From contig CAJXMJ010000002.1 in NCBI GenBank assembly GCA_913056455.1, positions 124,001-188,000 of the forward strand: a stretch of DNA of 64,000 bases, written 5' to 3'. Positions 52,870 through 62,009 of the stretch are shown piece after piece. Positions within the stretch are counted from its first letter, which is position 1. Every line of letters begins with the position of its first letter. Source of the DNA: an uncultured Fodinibius sp. (GTDB taxonomy: Bacteria > Bacteroidota > Rhodothermia > Balneolales > Balneolaceae). A model generated the notes under the pieces. The model did no database searches, had not been told where the DNA came from, and saw only the letters and a program-made list of their open reading frames with translations. A program made the translations under genes and the position numbers.

Positions 52870-53796
52870 ATGAAATACGCCATATCAATTTTGACAGCTA
52901 TTTTTTTATCAGGCATTTTTAGTATTAATGCTGAAGCCCAACTCCTAAACCGGCTCAAGAAAAAAGCAAAACAAGCTGCCGAGCAAAAGGCCGAAGATAA
53001 ACTTACCGAAGAAGTAGAACGCGCTGCCCAACACGCTGTTGAACGCTCTTGGGATTCTATATTTGGAGATATCTCCTCTGACAGCAGCGGCAAGCGACTC
53101 CCGTTTACAATGGGCAGTAATGTCAAAACAGAGAATGCCTACCACTTTAACATCGTAACCACTATGGAAATACAATCGGTTGGGAAGAATGGAGAGGCCG
53201 AACCACCGATCATCATGGCTATGCATTTTCCCAAAGATGCGATGTATACCGGCACCCGATTCGAATCTGAAGAAATGAAAAAGGACGAAGGCGACCTTTT
53301 TATTATTTACGATTTCAAGAATGCCGCCATGCTGATGCTCATGAGCAATGAAAATGACAAGTTTTCCTTTGCTTATGACTGGCAGCAACAAATTGAATCC
53401 ACAAAGTCTGATTCGCTATATCAGAATGATATCGACTGGGAAGAAGTAGATGAATGGCAGAATTATAAAAAAATAGGGAGTAAAAATATTCTGGGATATG
53501 ACTGCGATGGTTACAGATCGGAAACCAACAATGAAATTATTGAAGTATGGGTCAGCCGTGATGCTGAATTCGGAATGAATAATATTTTTCAAGCCAATGC
53601 CAACGTTAAACAGTTGAAGGGTAAAATCCCTGAAGACTATCCCCAGGGAATGATCATGGAGATGCTTAATGAAGACCTTATAAATGGCGGTAAAACAACG
53701 GTGAAGGTCATCGACATCAATAAGAACGCCAATATCAGCTATTCCATGGCTGACTATCCGGCCATGAGCTTCGCTGCTAAGTCACCCAATAAATAA
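52870..53796 (+). CDS. Secreted DUF4412-domain protein
   Basis: The 308-residue protein has a signal peptide ending AEAQ, a helical charged linker (LNRLKKKAKQAAEQKAEDKL), then a domain with YTGTRF, NILGYDCDGYRSET and EVWVSRD, as in the DUF4412 family of periplasmic proteins. The function is unknown. It is followed 81 bases later by the DUF3127 gene, so they may share a transcript. Confidence 0.72.
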   Translation: MKYAISILTAIFLSGIFSINAEAQLLNRLKKKAKQAAEQKAEDKLTEEVERAAQHAVERSWDSIFGDISSDSSGKRLPFTMGSNVKTENAYHFNIVTTMEIQSVGKNGEAEPPIIMAMHFPKDAMYTGTRFESEEMKKDEGDLFIIYDFKNAAMLMLMSNENDKFSFAYDWQQQIESTKSDSLYQNDIDWEEVDEWQNYKKIGSKNILGYDCDGYRSETNNEIIEVWVSRDAEFGMNNIFQANANVKQLKGKIPEDYPQGMIMEMLNEDLINGGKTTVKVIDINKNANISYSMADYPAMSFAAKSPNK

Positions 53797-53877
53797 GTCA
53801 TATTAATATTGATATAATCGACAGTCATCCCTATCCTCATCTATCAAATACGAAAAATTAATGTGTGACGAGTTATC

Positions 53878-54228
53878 ATGGAAGAGCTGAAAGTAAAAGG
53901 GGAAGTAGTCGAAATTCTGGAGGAACAATCCGGACAGGGTAAAAATGGTCCGTGGAAGAAACAAGATTTTATCCTTGAGACCCCCGGCAAATATCCTAAG
54001 AAAATTTGTATCACACAGTGGGGCGACAAAATTGATCAATTTAATGTGCAAGAGGGAGAAGAAGTAACAGTATACGTTGATATCCAGAGCCGGGAATACA
54101 AAGGAAACTGGTACACCGATGTGAAGGCATGGAAAGTGGAGCGCGGCGACGAAGCCGGCTCACAAGAAAATAATCCCGATGAAAACGTCATTGATATGTC
54201 CGATATGGATCACGACGTGCCTTTTTAA
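53878..54228 (+). CDS. DUF3127-domain protein (OB-fold-like)
   Basis: A 116-residue protein whose GEVVEILEEQSGQGKNGPWK, FILETPGKYPKKICIT, VTVYVDIQSREYKGNWYTD and acidic tail ending DMDHDVPF match the DUF3127 family of Bacteroidota. The acidic C-terminal end recalls SSB proteins (DDIPF), so single-stranded-DNA or repair links have been proposed; that is inference. It lies directly after a DUF4412 gene. Confidence 0.85.
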   Translation: MEELKVKGEVVEILEEQSGQGKNGPWKKQDFILETPGKYPKKICITQWGDKIDQFNVQEGEEVTVYVDIQSREYKGNWYTDVKAWKVERGDEAGSQENNPDENVIDMSDMDHDVPF

Positions 54229-54231
54229 GGG

Positions 54232-54420
54232 TTAAATAACTTGAGCTATCATATATACCGTGCCAGCCATCATTAATAGGAGTAATATTATAACGCTATA
54301 AGCTTCAACAGCACTGCTGCCATTCTTTTTCATTGCGCCTACTGTTTTTTGAATGGGTACTTTCCATATCCATACCAAGAGAGCTAAACCTAGTACTATT
54401 GCCAGCAGAATAAATACCAT
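54232..54420 (-). CDS. Small two-helix membrane protein
   Basis: A 62-residue frame with two hydrophobic helices (about 2-19 and 41-60) separated by a basic loop (QKTVGAMKKNG). There is no family match, but the clean membrane pattern and position in an otherwise empty gap support a real small gene, convergent with DUF3127. Confidence 0.5.
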   Translation of the reverse strand: MVFILLAIVLGLALLVWIWKVPIQKTVGAMKKNGSSAVEAYSVIILLLLMMAGTVYMIAQVI

Positions 54421-54584
54421 GGGCTCATTTTGAATGATTCATTTTTTATACGGCATAAAATTACAAACCATACGCTCCGTTTGCATGCTCCTTAACTTGC
54501 ACTTTTAATCTTTTCTTACATTATTGGATAATAATTATATCGGGATACCAATAATATATAATCAAAAATAAAAGAGGAGAGCAT

Positions 54585-54980
54585 ATGAACTGGTACATCA
54601 AAGTATTGCAACAGTACACCGATTTTGAAGGGCGCGCCCGCCGCAAAGAGTACTGGATGTTTACGTTGGTCAACTTTTTAATCACGATGGCATTACAAGC
54701 CCTTACCTTTATGGTTGCAGGAATGAATCCTGAATCTACTTTAGGACTTTTCCTTTCGGGGATATTAGCCCTTTACGGTTTAGGCGTTCTTATTCCAAGT
54801 CTTGCCGTCACCGTTAGAAGATTACATGATACGAATCGGTCCGGGTGGTGGATTCTTATTAACTTTATTCCCGTAATCGGATTCATTGTAATGCTCGTCT
54901 TTTTGGTTCAAGACAGTCAACCCGGAACAAACCAGTACGGAGAAAATCCGAAGGGCAATGTTGATACAGCTGTCCTATAA
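54585..54980 (+). CDS. DUF805-family membrane protein
   Basis: The 131-residue product shows the DUF805 pattern YTDFEGRARRKEYWMF, LAVTVRRLHDTNRSGWW and a C-terminal NQYGENPKG, with three or four helices. The function is unknown; relatives are common inner-membrane proteins. A clear GGAG ribosome-binding site lies before ATG 54585. Confidence 0.9.
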   Translation: MNWYIKVLQQYTDFEGRARRKEYWMFTLVNFLITMALQALTFMVAGMNPESTLGLFLSGILALYGLGVLIPSLAVTVRRLHDTNRSGWWILINFIPVIGFIVMLVFLVQDSQPGTNQYGENPKGNVDTAVL

Positions 54981-54993
54981 TTAACTGTACGAT

Positions 54994-55581
54994 TTATAGT
55001 ACGCGTCGGGCTGCTAAAAATCGATTTCGCCAATAACTTTTACCGAGCTTACTTATCATTACGCCGTTCGAAGTGGAGGCATGTAAAAACTCACCGCTAT
55101 TAACGGCAATGCCTACATGCAGGGTTTTACGACCGGTTCTGAAAAATACCAGATCACCGGTTCGTACCGCAGCCCGGCGTATACCGTTTCCCACATTCAA
55201 CTGTTCGCGCGTATTGGTTGGCAGGTCGATACCAAAATAGTCGTCAAAAATAACATTTACCAAGCGTGAACAATCTACGCCTGCTTGTGATGCCCCTCCG
55301 AGCACATACGGTGTTCCTTTCCAATCACGGTATGCCTGCATCAATGAAGCTTTGGCCTCGTTTAATGATGATACCACCATAGTCCTGTTTGAAGCCGAGG
55401 ACTCCTGATCTGATGAAGCCGTATCATCTGCAGCAGATGACGAAGGATCCCTCTCCCCTGCTTGAGCAGGATTATTGTCTGCTACGGTACCGCCTGTCGG
55501 ATATGATGATCGCGGAACTACTCCACAACTCATGGCCAATCCGCCGATCATAACAATTATTAAAACGCTTCGAATATGCAT
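54994..55581 (-). CDS. NlpC/P60-family cell-wall peptidase lipoprotein
   Basis: The 195-residue protein has a lipoprotein signal ending AMSC, a Ser-rich linker, and an NlpC/P60 domain with DCSRLV (catalytic Cys near residue 105), LHVGIAV (His) and FLHAS (His/polar residue). Such enzymes cut peptidoglycan stem peptides, usually at D-gamma-Glu-diaminopimelate. It probably acts in the periplasm in wall remodelling. Confidence 0.88.
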   Translation of the reverse strand: MHIRSVLIIVMIGGLAMSCGVVPRSSYPTGGTVADNNPAQAGERDPSSSAADDTASSDQESSASNRTMVVSSLNEAKASLMQAYRDWKGTPYVLGGASQAGVDCSRLVNVIFDDYFGIDLPTNTREQLNVGNGIRRAAVRTGDLVFFRTGRKTLHVGIAVNSGEFLHASTSNGVMISKLGKSYWRNRFLAARRVL

Positions 55582-55676
55582 TTCCTGCCGGCTCTAAATT
55601 TTGAACTTACAATCTCCTTTAAATGATCTATATTTAAGGGTTTAAAGACAACCTTAAATTAAGTGTTTTTATTACG

Positions 55677-56402
55677 ATGCAACTTCTGGTAAATATTGAT
55701 CATGTTGCCACCCTCCGCAATGCGCGCGGGGAAGGATATCCCGATCCTGTTGAAGCAGCAAAAGTGTGCGAAGAAGCCGGAGCCTCAGGCATCGTCTTTC
55801 ATCTGCGTAAAGATCGCCGTCATATTCAGACCGAAGATGTGTATCGATTAAAAGAGACCGTCAAAGGCGACCTTGATTTTGAGATGGCCGCCACCGACGA
55901 AATGCTGAAGATCAGCAAGGATGTAAATCCGGAACTGGTGACCCTTGTTCCCGAAAGCCGTGAGGAACTTACCACTGAGGGCGGACTCGATATGGAAACG
56001 GTTTTTGATGATTTTCACAATCGGGTATTTCCAGCTTATACGGATACCGACATTGCAATCAGCCTCTTTATTGATCCCAACGAAAAAGATATTGAACTGG
56101 CTGCTGAGCTGGGCACCGATGCTATAGAGCTACATACCGGAACCTATGCAAATGCATCCAATGATGCGGACAAACAAAATGAGCTAAAACGCTTGCATGA
56201 TGGAGCGAAACTGGCTCACAAACTGGGTATGAAGGTCAACGCCGGACACGGTCTAAATCTTGACAACCTACAACCCTTGGTAGAAACAGTCCCACATTTG
56301 AATGATATCAGCATTGGGCACGCCTTAGTTTCATCTGCCTTATTTGATGGCCTTGATGAAACGGTAAAAAAATTCGTGCTCATTATGAATAATGCTAACT
56401 AA
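55677..56402 (+). CDS. pdxJ: Pyridoxine 5'-phosphate synthase
   Basis: PdxJ joins 1-deoxy-xylulose 5-phosphate with 3-amino-2-oxopropyl phosphate to make pyridoxine 5'-phosphate. The family signatures are clear: LVNIDHVATLRNARG, HLRKDRRHI, FEMAATDEM and VNAGHGLN, with the TIM barrel of 241 residues (normal length). It precedes era by 45 bases on the same strand, a plausible co-transcribed pair. Confidence 0.95.
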   Translation: MQLLVNIDHVATLRNARGEGYPDPVEAAKVCEEAGASGIVFHLRKDRRHIQTEDVYRLKETVKGDLDFEMAATDEMLKISKDVNPELVTLVPESREELTTEGGLDMETVFDDFHNRVFPAYTDTDIAISLFIDPNEKDIELAAELGTDAIELHTGTYANASNDADKQNELKRLHDGAKLAHKLGMKVNAGHGLNLDNLQPLVETVPHLNDISIGHALVSSALFDGLDETVKKFVLIMNNAN

Positions 56403-56447
56403 CTGTATTAATTTTCGGAGCTAAAACCTCCCAATACTTATTACTAT

Positions 56448-57335
56448 ATGGAAAATACTAAAGATCATCGTTCGGGATATGTTGCCATCTTAGGCAAACC
56501 CAACGCCGGCAAGTCTACCTTGATGAACCGTCTTCTGGGAAACAAAATTTCAATTACCACTCATAAACCTCAGACCACCCGTCATCAAATTATTGGGATT
56601 CACTCCGAAGAGGATATGCAAATTATCTTTCTGGATACGCCCGGGGTCATTGACCCCAAATACGAGCTTCAAAAGGCGATGATGAAAACAGTAGATCGAG
56701 CCCGGACTGATGCCGATATCCTGCTGCTTATTGTGGACGTAAAAGATCATAACATCCCGGGGCGTATTTACAAGATGTTCTCCTCCATGAAAAACAAACA
56801 GATATTCCTGATCATTAATAAGATTGATAAGGTTACTGACCAGGAGGCTGAGGGAGTCGCCCGTAAACTCCAAGATGACTTCGATTTTGACGATACATTT
56901 TTTGTCTCGGCCCTAAATGGGAAGGGGCTGCAAAACCTCATGGATAATATTAAGGACCATATTAAACCGGGACCGCCCTTTTATCCCAAAGATATGCTAA
57001 GCGAGCAGCCGGTGCGATTCTTTGTGGCCGAGATGGTTCGTGAGCAGTTGTTCTTGCTTTACCACCAGGAAATTCCGTACTCCTCCACTATTGATATCGT
57101 CCAGTATGATGAACGTGACGACCTGGACTACATTAGCGCGGACATTATCGTAAATCGCAATTCGCAAAAAGGAATATTAATCGGGAAAGGCGGTAAGGCC
57201 ATCAAAAAACTGGGAAAGAATGCCCGGGAGGTTATCGAGGATTTTGTAGGGAAAAAAGTGTACTTGGATCTTCACGTTAAGGTCCGTGAAAAATGGCGTG
57301 AAGATCCGAGTCGCGTGCGACATTACGGGTATTGA
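56448..57335 (+). CDS. era: GTPase Era
   Basis: Era helps 16S rRNA maturation and 30S assembly. The sequence shows the G1 motif GKPNAGKST, G3 DTPG, G4 NKID and a C-terminal KH RNA-binding domain ending LDLHVKVREKWREDP. The length of 295 residues is typical. It precedes the M1 peptidase gene closely. Confidence 0.95.
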   Translation: MENTKDHRSGYVAILGKPNAGKSTLMNRLLGNKISITTHKPQTTRHQIIGIHSEEDMQIIFLDTPGVIDPKYELQKAMMKTVDRARTDADILLLIVDVKDHNIPGRIYKMFSSMKNKQIFLIINKIDKVTDQEAEGVARKLQDDFDFDDTFFVSALNGKGLQNLMDNIKDHIKPGPPFYPKDMLSEQPVRFFVAEMVREQLFLLYHQEIPYSSTIDIVQYDERDDLDYISADIIVNRNSQKGILIGKGGKAIKKLGKNAREVIEDFVGKKVYLDLHVKVREKWREDPSRVRHYGY

Positions 57336-57386
57336 TCAATACCTAAAATGCCAACTCAAATAGCCGTTGATATAACATCTACTACC

Positions 57387-59063
57387 ATGGCAAACTTTTC
57401 AACAATCTTAACTCTATTTTTTACCGTCTTAACCCTATCTCTTTCTTCTCCGGCACTCGCTCAAGATTCCGGCGTTCTCGCTACCAAAAAAGATTCTCTG
57501 CGCGGCTCAATTACAGCTGAACGCGGCTGGTGGGATGTTGTTTATTACGATTTACATGTCACTATTCAGCCGCAGGATTCTTCCATTACCGGCTATAACA
57601 ATATCACCTACCGCGTTACCCAAGAGCCCACACAAATGCAGGTTGACTTACAAGACCCGCTCATCATTGATCAAATAACACAAAACGGGAAGTCCCTTGA
57701 TTATAACCGGGTTAAAAATAGTTATGCGTATATGGTGGATATGCCCGATAACCTCAAAAAAGATTCCCTTTATACCCTCTCGGTTTATTACCAAGGCATG
57801 CCTAAAGTAGCCGAAAATGCACCCTGGGACGGGGGATTTGTCTGGGCACAGGATTCACTTGGAAATCCCTGGATAGCAACAGCCAACCAGGGATTGGGTG
57901 CCAGCGTCTGGTGGCCCAACAAAGATCACCAGTCCGCAGAGCCCGACAGCATGAGCATCAATATTACGGTGCCCAACGAAATTAAGAATGTCTCAAACGG
58001 ACGTCTTCGTGACACTACCCGCCATGATAACGGCATGACCACCTGGAGCTGGTTCGTATCAAATCCCATAAACAATTATAACATAGCCGTGAATGCCGGC
58101 AACTATGTGAATTTCAAAGATACGTATAATGGCAAAGGTGGCACACTGGATCTGAGCTACTGGGTATTGGAGCACAACCTCGAAAAAGCAAAAGAACAAT
58201 TTCAGCAGGTCAAGCAGATGATGCAGTGCTTTGAAGAATGGTTTGGGCCTTATCCATTTTATGAGGACAGCTTTAAATTAGTCGAAACACCTCACTTGGG
58301 AATGGAACACCAGAGTGCCGTGGCCTATGGCAACAAGTATAAAAATGGATATAAAGGAACGGACCTTTCCGGAACCGGATGGGGACTAAAATGGGATTTC
58401 ATCATTATTCACGAAGCAGCCCACGAGTGGTGGGGCAACAATATCACCACCAATGATGTGGCCGACATGTGGATACACGAAGGCTTTACCAGCTATGCGG
58501 AGTCCATTTATACCGAATGCCGGTTTGGAAAAGAAGCAGCCGCCGAATACAGTCGGGGATTACGGGATCGTATTGAAAATAAAAATCCCATGACCGGTAA
58601 GTATGGCTTAAATAATGAAGGGTCCGGAGATATGTATTACAAGGGACACAATATGCTGCACATGATTCGTCAGATTGTAGATAATGACGCTACCTGGAAA
58701 AGCATTCTGCGCGGCATCCAAAAAGAATTTCGCCACCAAATAGTAACCGCCGGTCAGATTGAACGCTATATTATCGAACAATCCGGAAACGATCTGGACG
58801 ACGTTTTTGATCAATATGCGCATTATGCTGATATCCCAACCTTCCAATATTATATTAAAAATGATGTTTTATTTTATCGGTGGGAAGCCGATATCGATCA
58901 TTTTGATATGCCCTTGAAGGTCACTTTAACTGATGGGAGCTATGCATTTATCTATCCCTCGTCGGATAGGTGGAAGCGAAGTAATCTATCACTTTCAGAT
59001 ACTGACAGTTTTAAAATCGACAAGAATTTTTACGTAAAAACAGATTCGTTGTCATCCCGATAA
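57387..59063 (+). CDS. M1-family zinc metallopeptidase (aminopeptidase)
   Basis: The secreted protein of about 558 residues has a signal peptide (ending LAQ) that begins at Met 57387; the frame extends to 57348, 12 bases past era. It has the M1 family exopeptidase-like motif (GMEHQSAVAYG) and the zinc site HEAAHEWWGNN, with the third zinc ligand Glu in WIHEGFTSYAES. Such enzymes remove N-terminal residues from peptides in the periplasm or outside. At the C-terminus a beta domain follows rather than the long ERAP-like tail. Confidence 0.88.
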   Translation: MANFSTILTLFFTVLTLSLSSPALAQDSGVLATKKDSLRGSITAERGWWDVVYYDLHVTIQPQDSSITGYNNITYRVTQEPTQMQVDLQDPLIIDQITQNGKSLDYNRVKNSYAYMVDMPDNLKKDSLYTLSVYYQGMPKVAENAPWDGGFVWAQDSLGNPWIATANQGLGASVWWPNKDHQSAEPDSMSINITVPNEIKNVSNGRLRDTTRHDNGMTTWSWFVSNPINNYNIAVNAGNYVNFKDTYNGKGGTLDLSYWVLEHNLEKAKEQFQQVKQMMQCFEEWFGPYPFYEDSFKLVETPHLGMEHQSAVAYGNKYKNGYKGTDLSGTGWGLKWDFIIIHEAAHEWWGNNITTNDVADMWIHEGFTSYAESIYTECRFGKEAAAEYSRGLRDRIENKNPMTGKYGLNNEGSGDMYYKGHNMLHMIRQIVDNDATWKSILRGIQKEFRHQIVTAGQIERYIIEQSGNDLDDVFDQYAHYADIPTFQYYIKNDVLFYRWEADIDHFDMPLKVTLTDGSYAFIYPSSDRWKRSNLSLSDTDSFKIDKNFYVKTDSLSSR

Positions 59064-59125
59064 ATTGATACTTGTATCGTAACAGATAATCGATTATGTT
59101 TGATTTGAAATTAAGAAGCCAAGAC

Positions 59126-59203
59126 ATGAAACGAATACAAAAACATATTTTCTGCCTCTGTTGTATGTGCATGTGTATGCCGCACCTGCAACCGGAGGAC
59201 TGA
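59126..59203 (+). CDS. Cys/Met-rich leader peptide
   Basis: A 25-codon frame from ATG 59126 to TGA 59203 has a run CLCCMCMCM at codons 10-18 and a basic start MKRIQKH. It lies 28 bases before a strong terminator and upstream of the methionine operon. The sequence CCGGAGG (59192-59198) at the end of the peptide gene is complementary, with one G-U pair, to CCTTCGG (59236-59242) in the terminator's 5' arm. This is the architecture of ribosome-mediated attenuation controlled by Cys or Met supply. A start at 59096 in the same frame is also possible. Regulation is inferred, not shown. Confidence 0.62.
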   Translation: MKRIQKHIFCLCCMCMCMPHLQPED

Positions 59204-59231
59204 TTCGTTTTACCCTTGTGAAACAGATTCA

Positions 59232-59263
59232 AAGCCCTTCGGTCGATCCCGAAGGGCTTTTTT
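59232..59263 (+). terminator. Terminator/attenuator after the leader peptide
   Basis: AAGCCCTTCGG and CCGAAGGGCTT form an 11-bp stem with a six-base loop, followed by six T. It lies between the leader peptide and the SAM riboswitch. Besides the leader peptide, it could terminate the M1 peptidase transcript. Confidence 0.88.
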
Positions 59264-59301
59264 AGTTTCTATACGATTGTTCTTTTGATTTAGTGAGCAC
59301 T

Positions 59302-59415
59302 CTTATCCAGAAAAGCTGAGGGATCAGGCCCGAAGACGCTTTGGCAACCGTCCCGCACCTCACCGTGCGGGGAAAAGGTGCCACTTCCTGCTCCGGTTAT
59401 CCGGGGAAAGATGAG
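59302..59415 (+). promoter_or_regulatory. SAM-I (S-box) riboswitch
   Basis: The conserved S-box core is readable in order: CTTATCCAGAAAAGCTGAGG, GATCAGGCCCGAAGACGC, GGCAACC, a GC hairpin (CCCGCAC/GTGCGGG), AAGGTGCCACTTCC and GAAAGATGAG. S-adenosylmethionine binding to this aptamer normally favours the downstream terminator, lowering methionine-gene expression. It is placed directly before O-acetylhomoserine sulfhydrylase, the expected target. Confidence 0.93.
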
Positions 59416-59447
59416 GGAACAGGCCCATACTCATGGTGAGTATGTAC

Positions 59448-59503
59448 AAGCCTCTTCTGAGATCTTTACCCGACCGGTGCAGGATCTTGGAAGAGGCTTT
59501 TTT
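59448..59503 (+). terminator. Expression-platform terminator of the SAM riboswitch
   Basis: AAGCCTCTTC (59448-59457) pairs with GAAGAGGCTT (59490-59499), followed by T-rich sequence, 52 bases before the first methionine gene. It would form when the aptamer is SAM-bound. Confidence 0.88.
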
Positions 59504-59522
59504 GTTTGAAATAGGATGTTAA

Positions 59523-60887
<1,365 letters not shown>

Positions 60888-60895
60888 ATAATAAT

Positions 60896-60926
60896 CCATC
60901 GGATGGCACATTCAGCCATCCGATGG
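60896..60926 (+). repeat. Perfect 12-bp intercistronic hairpin between metY and metX
   Basis: CCATCGGATGGC and GCCATCCGATGG form a 12-bp stem with a seven-base loop, nine bases after the metY stop. There is no T-tract, so it is likelier an mRNA-stability or processing element than a terminator. Confidence 0.75.
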
Positions 60927-60959
60927 GTTATTAAACAATATCAGGATGACATTTTTATT

Positions 60960-62003
60960 ATGAGCAATAAACAATCACATACTTTTGAAAAACCTTTTGT
61001 TACCGAGGGAGGTGCAACAGTTCCTGACCCGACCATAGCATATCAAACGTGGGGAGAGTTAAATGCCGAACGTGACAATGTTATTCTGGTCTGCCATGCT
61101 CTTACTGGAAATACATCGGCTGACCAGTGGTTTGAAGGAATATTCGGCGCAGATAAAGCCCTTGATCCCACGGAGTATTTTATTATTTGCCCCAATGTGT
61201 TGGGCAGTTGCTACGGATCAAGTGGTCCCACGTCCGTCAATCCCAACACCGGAGAACGATACCGGGCCGACTTTCCCATAGTCACTATCCGCGATATCGT
61301 GCGTATCCAACAGCATCTTCTGGACAAGCTCAATATCAACGGAATAGAACTCGTTATCGGGGGATCAATGGGCGGAATGCAAGCACTGGAATGGTCCATC
61401 ACGGATGACCGCCCGCAATCAGCTGTTCTTTTGGGAATGGGCGAAAAGCACCGTCCTTGGGCAATTGGTATTAGTCATACCCAGCGGCAAGCTATTTATA
61501 ATGATCCCAATTGGGATGGAGGATTCTATTCCGAAAAGAATCCCCCCAAAAAGGGATTGGCACTTGCTCGTATGATCGCCATGAACAGCTATCGGCATCC
61601 CTCCGATTTTGACAAAAAGTTTGGGCGTCGATTACAGAACGGTCAATCCCAATACGAAGTGGAATCGTACCTCAATTATCAAGGCGAAAAACTTGTAGAT
61701 CGGTTCGATGCGGTCTCCTACGTACGCCTGACCCAGGCGATGGATTCCCACGATATCAGGCGAAGTCGCCCGCGAATCCAAGAAATACTTGCAGCATTAA
61801 CTATTCCGATTGTCGTTGTCGGTATCGACAGCGATATGCTTTATCCCGCAGAAGAATGCCAAGAATTGGCAAAGCTACTGCCAAACGGACGTTACGAAGA
61901 AATTTCTTCTCCACATGGGCACGACGCCTTTTTAATCGAATTCGGGCAACTTAATCCTATTGTACAATCACTACAATCAGAACTATCAGAACAAGCGGTT
62001 TAA
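60960..62003 (+). CDS. metX: Homoserine O-acetyltransferase
   Basis: MetX acetylates homoserine with acetyl-CoA, feeding MetY. The alpha/beta-hydrolase signatures are GGSMGGMQALEW (Ser nucleophile near residue 141), GIDSDMLYP (Asp) and SPHGHDAFL (His). I place the start at 60960 (MSNKQSHTF) because the longer frame from 60903 runs through the intercistronic hairpin. It is 6 bases before the next gene, so the three are an operon. Confidence 0.92.
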   Translation: MSNKQSHTFEKPFVTEGGATVPDPTIAYQTWGELNAERDNVILVCHALTGNTSADQWFEGIFGADKALDPTEYFIICPNVLGSCYGSSGPTSVNPNTGERYRADFPIVTIRDIVRIQQHLLDKLNINGIELVIGGSMGGMQALEWSITDDRPQSAVLLGMGEKHRPWAIGISHTQRQAIYNDPNWDGGFYSEKNPPKKGLALARMIAMNSYRHPSDFDKKFGRRLQNGQSQYEVESYLNYQGEKLVDRFDAVSYVRLTQAMDSHDIRRSRPRIQEILAALTIPIVVVGIDSDMLYPAEECQELAKLLPNGRYEEISSPHGHDAFLIEFGQLNPIVQSLQSELSEQAV

Positions 62004-62009
62004 ATCAAA

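Noticed and set aside
59192-59260. GGAGG at 59194-59198 as a ribosome-binding site for a CTG-started frame running into the terminator.
   Set aside because: CTG starts are rare, the frame is short and ends inside the terminator; the anti-terminator reading fits better. Kept as an alternative.
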